From assembly GCA_947311605.1 (NCBI GenBank), contig CAMZLC010000177.1, positions 1-7,202 on the forward strand: a stretch of 7,202 bases of DNA. The letters run 5' to 3'. Position 1 is the first letter of the stretch, and each line of letters starts with the position of its first letter. Of the stretch, positions 5,615 to 7,202 are shown piece by piece. The notes beneath the pieces are model-generated. The model did not search any database and was not told the origin of the DNA. It worked only from the letters and a program-made list of their open reading frames with translations. Made by a program: the position numbers and the translations under genes. Origin of the DNA: an uncultured Sulfurovum sp. (GTDB lineage: Bacteria > Campylobacterota > Campylobacteria > Campylobacterales > Sulfurovaceae).

Positions 5615-6280
5615 ATGAATGAGCACAATCTAGACGACCTTATCATTGGCGATCCCGCTCCAGCCGGCAAAAAATCCAAAAGCTTCCTTGCGATAATCGC
5701 ATTGGCTGTAATCATACTGCTGGGGGGTATTCTGCTGTCCAAAATGATACTCGGTACCTCTGATGATGAGGTAATGATAGCAGATCAAAACCAAACCGAA
5801 TTTGTCAGTCCAGAGCTTATTCCCGTAGAGCAGAGCAGTAAAAAGAAGCAAAACGATCTTCAGCCTATCGCCAAAGAGAAGCTTCCGGCACCTACCAAAC
5901 CCAAAAAACAGCCTGTTCAAAAGAAGAAGGCGCAAAAAAAGGTGATCCAGGTAGTCAAGAAAAAAGAACCCACCCCCAAACGCGTGGTAAAAAAAGAGAC
6001 CAAGCCTGTAAAAACAGTCAAGAAGCAGCCAAAAGCCAGTGCCCTGTTTGCTGAGGGCAAACCGGTCTACTATATACAGATCGGTGCTTTCAACAGAGAT
6101 CCCAATCCCAAATTCCTCACAAAAATAAAAGATGCAGGGCTGAAATATGTCATTAATAAAAATGAAAAAACCAGACGTGTCCGGGTCGGTCCCTATGGCT
6201 CTTATGCAGAAGCCAAAGCAGCATTGGCAGATGTCAATGCCTCCATCGGCATCACGGGATTTGTGGTCAAGCAGAAATAA
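5615..6280 (+). CDS. Membrane-anchored SPOR-domain protein
   Basis: A 221-residue bitopic inner-membrane protein. A short charged N-terminus (cytoplasmic) is followed by one hydrophobic segment at about 24-46 (FLAIIALAVIILLGGILLSK), a long Lys/Pro/Gln-rich periplasmic linker (about 75-140) and a C-terminal SPOR domain (about 151-221) starting YYIQIGAF and holding RRVRVGPYGSYAEAKAAL. SPOR domains bind denuded glycan strands of peptidoglycan and gather at the division septum, as in FtsN, DamX and DedD. The architecture is FtsN/DedD-like, but I cannot assign a symbol. Two in-frame ATGs exist, at 5609 and 5615. GAGGAG (5602-5607) is one base from the first and seven from the second, so 5615 is preferred. 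The gene has its own promoter and overlaps trpE by one base. The G6 run at 5722-5727 lies in the membrane segment. Confidence 0.88.
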   Translation: MNEHNLDDLIIGDPAPAGKKSKSFLAIIALAVIILLGGILLSKMILGTSDDEVMIADQNQTEFVSPELIPVEQSSKKKQNDLQPIAKEKLPAPTKPKKQPVQKKKAQKKVIQVVKKKEPTPKRVVKKETKPVKTVKKQPKASALFAEGKPVYYIQIGAFNRDPNPKFLTKIKDAGLKYVINKNEKTRRVRVGPYGSYAEAKAALADVNASIGITGFVVKQK

Positions 6281-7202
6281 TGATACAGACCATACTCTTC
6301 GATCAGTTGACCCCTGTGGCGCTCTATGGGGAGCTGAAAAAGATCTTTCCCAATGAGATCACCATGCTCTTTGAGAGTGTGGTCAACACCAGTGATGGTA
6401 ATTTCAGCTTCATCGCCATTGGTGCCAGAGAGCAGATCAAATACCAGAACCACACAACCACCTATACAGACGCACAGGGTCAGACAGTATCTCTGGTAGA
6501 AGATCCCTTCAGCTTCATGCAATCCTATTACCAGAAACTGGACAAATCCCGCTACCAAAATATGGCGCTAGAGGCCGGTTTTGGCTATGTGGATGGATTT
6601 ATCGGTTTTATCGCGTATGATATGGTGAAGGTCTTTGAGCCTACACTGCGCGCTGCTATGGATGGGCTTGAGGATACACTCAAGACCCCTGATCTGGATA
6701 TGATCCGCCCCAAACTCCTGATAGGTTTTTCCCATAAAAGTGCGACACTGACGATCATCGATCCGGATGATAACTATGCAGAGATGGTGGCAAAAGTGAC
6801 AACACTGCTGGAAAAAGCACATACACCGCTTGCGATCGAACCGGTAGTGCTGGAAGAAGAAGGCACCTATGCACTCTCCAAGGAGCGCTTTGAAGAGATT
6901 GTAATGGAGGCAAAAGAGCATATACGTGCAGGTGATGTTTTTCAGATGCTGCCTTCGAACCGTTATACCCAAAAGGGCAAGATCGATCCCCTGAGCTTCT
7001 ACCGTGTGCTGCGTTCCAAAAATCCCTCTCCCTATCTCTTCTTGCTGGAGTTTGATGATTTTGCTATCTGTGGCTCCAGTCCTGAGGTGATGGTGCGCCT
7101 GACCGATGGGGAGATCCTGCTGAGACCGATCGCCGGCACCCGAAAGCGAGGCAAGACCAAACAGCGCGACCATGAGCTGGAGCAGGAGATGCTCAATGAC
7201 CC
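6280..7202 (+). CDS. trpE: Anthranilate synthase component I (TrpE), 3' end beyond window
   Basis: The first 307 codons of a chorismate-binding enzyme, open to the right edge. It begins MIQTILFDQLTPVALYGELK. Near residue 30 MLFESV corresponds to the LLES element of the TrpE tryptophan-feedback site, which favours TrpE over the PabB and MenF paralogues. The catalytic domain then shows IRAGDVFQMLPSNR, ICGSSPEVMVR, LRPIAGTRKRG and HELEQEMLND, the standard chorismate-binding signatures. With TrpG it makes anthranilate from chorismate and glutamine, the first step to tryptophan. The ATG at 6280 overlaps the SPOR-gene stop (TAATG), and no strong Shine-Dalgarno sequence precedes it, so translation is probably coupled to the SPOR gene. 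No leader peptide or attenuator is visible upstream. The rest of a trp operon may follow but is outside the window. PabB is the alternative, judged less likely. Confidence 0.88.
   Translation, partial: MIQTILFDQLTPVALYGELKKIFPNEITMLFESVVNTSDGNFSFIAIGAREQIKYQNHTTTYTDAQGQTVSLVEDPFSFMQSYYQKLDKSRYQNMALEAGFGYVDGFIGFIAYDMVKVFEPTLRAAMDGLEDTLKTPDLDMIRPKLLIGFSHKSATLTIIDPDDNYAEMVAKVTTLLEKAHTPLAIEPVVLEEEGTYALSKERFEEIVMEAKEHIRAGDVFQMLPSNRYTQKGKIDPLSFYRVLRSKNPSPYLFLLEFDDFAICGSSPEVMVRLTDGEILLRPIAGTRKRGKTKQRDHELEQEMLND

Noticed and set aside
5722..5727. G6 run in the SPOR gene as a switch
   Set aside because: It is only six bases, the reading frame is intact, and it encodes Gly residues of the membrane segment.
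5934..5940. A7 run in the SPOR gene as a frameshift site
   Set aside because: It lies in a Lys-rich linker where A runs are expected, and the SPOR domain follows in the same frame.
6568..7173. A 201-codon minus-strand open frame opposite trpE
   Set aside because: The plus strand encodes clear chorismate-binding motifs, while the antisense translation is Cys/His-rich with no domain.
1..7202. CRISPR arrays, tRNA or rRNA genes, insertion sequences
   Set aside because: No regularly spaced repeats, no cloverleaf-like sequence, and no transposase motifs or terminal inverted repeats were found by eye.

Overview
This window looks like chromosomal DNA of a Campylobacterota (Epsilonproteobacteria) bacterium. 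The strongest clue is the run rppH-lysC-hobA-holB-folP: hobA is known only from this phylum, and from memory the same order occurs in Helicobacter pylori. The moderate base composition fits a sulfur- or hydrogen-oxidising environmental member (Sulfurovum-like) better than AT-rich Campylobacter or Helicobacter. That genus-level guess is inference only.

Layout, left to right. (1) Positions 1-228, minus strand: the 5' part of a lipoprotein gene that runs off the left edge. A tract of nine G (187-195) puts its start codon out of frame with its signal peptide and lipobox. (2) Positions 229-397: an intergenic stretch holding several more G/C homopolymers (C9, C7, C5 and G6 on the minus strand). (3) Positions 398-1453, minus: hemW. 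(4) Positions 1454-1545: a divergent promoter region. (5) Positions 1546-5542, plus: a tightly packed operon of rppH, lysC, hobA, holB and folP, with junctions of 0, 1, -4 and 13 bases. (6) Positions 5543-5614: a second promoter with a good TATAAT box. (7) Positions 5615-7202, plus: a membrane-anchored SPOR-domain protein and trpE, which overlap by one base; trpE runs off the right edge.

The large operon mixes RNA 5'-end processing (RppH), entry into the aspartate-family amino acids and diaminopimelate (LysC), initiation of replication (HobA acting on DnaA), the clamp loader (HolB) and folate synthesis (FolP). The second unit joins an envelope/division protein to tryptophan synthesis. The biosynthetic and replication genes look intact and ordinary for the phylum.

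The least ordinary part is the left 400 bases. The lipoprotein reads as a complete signal peptide with lipobox only if the G9 tract becomes G8 (or G11). This is the classic layout of a phase-variable contingency gene caught in the OFF state, although a homopolymer sequencing error would look the same. A second notable point is an in-frame ATG with a strong ribosome binding site inside lysC, placed where alpha2beta2 aspartokinases start their separate beta subunit.
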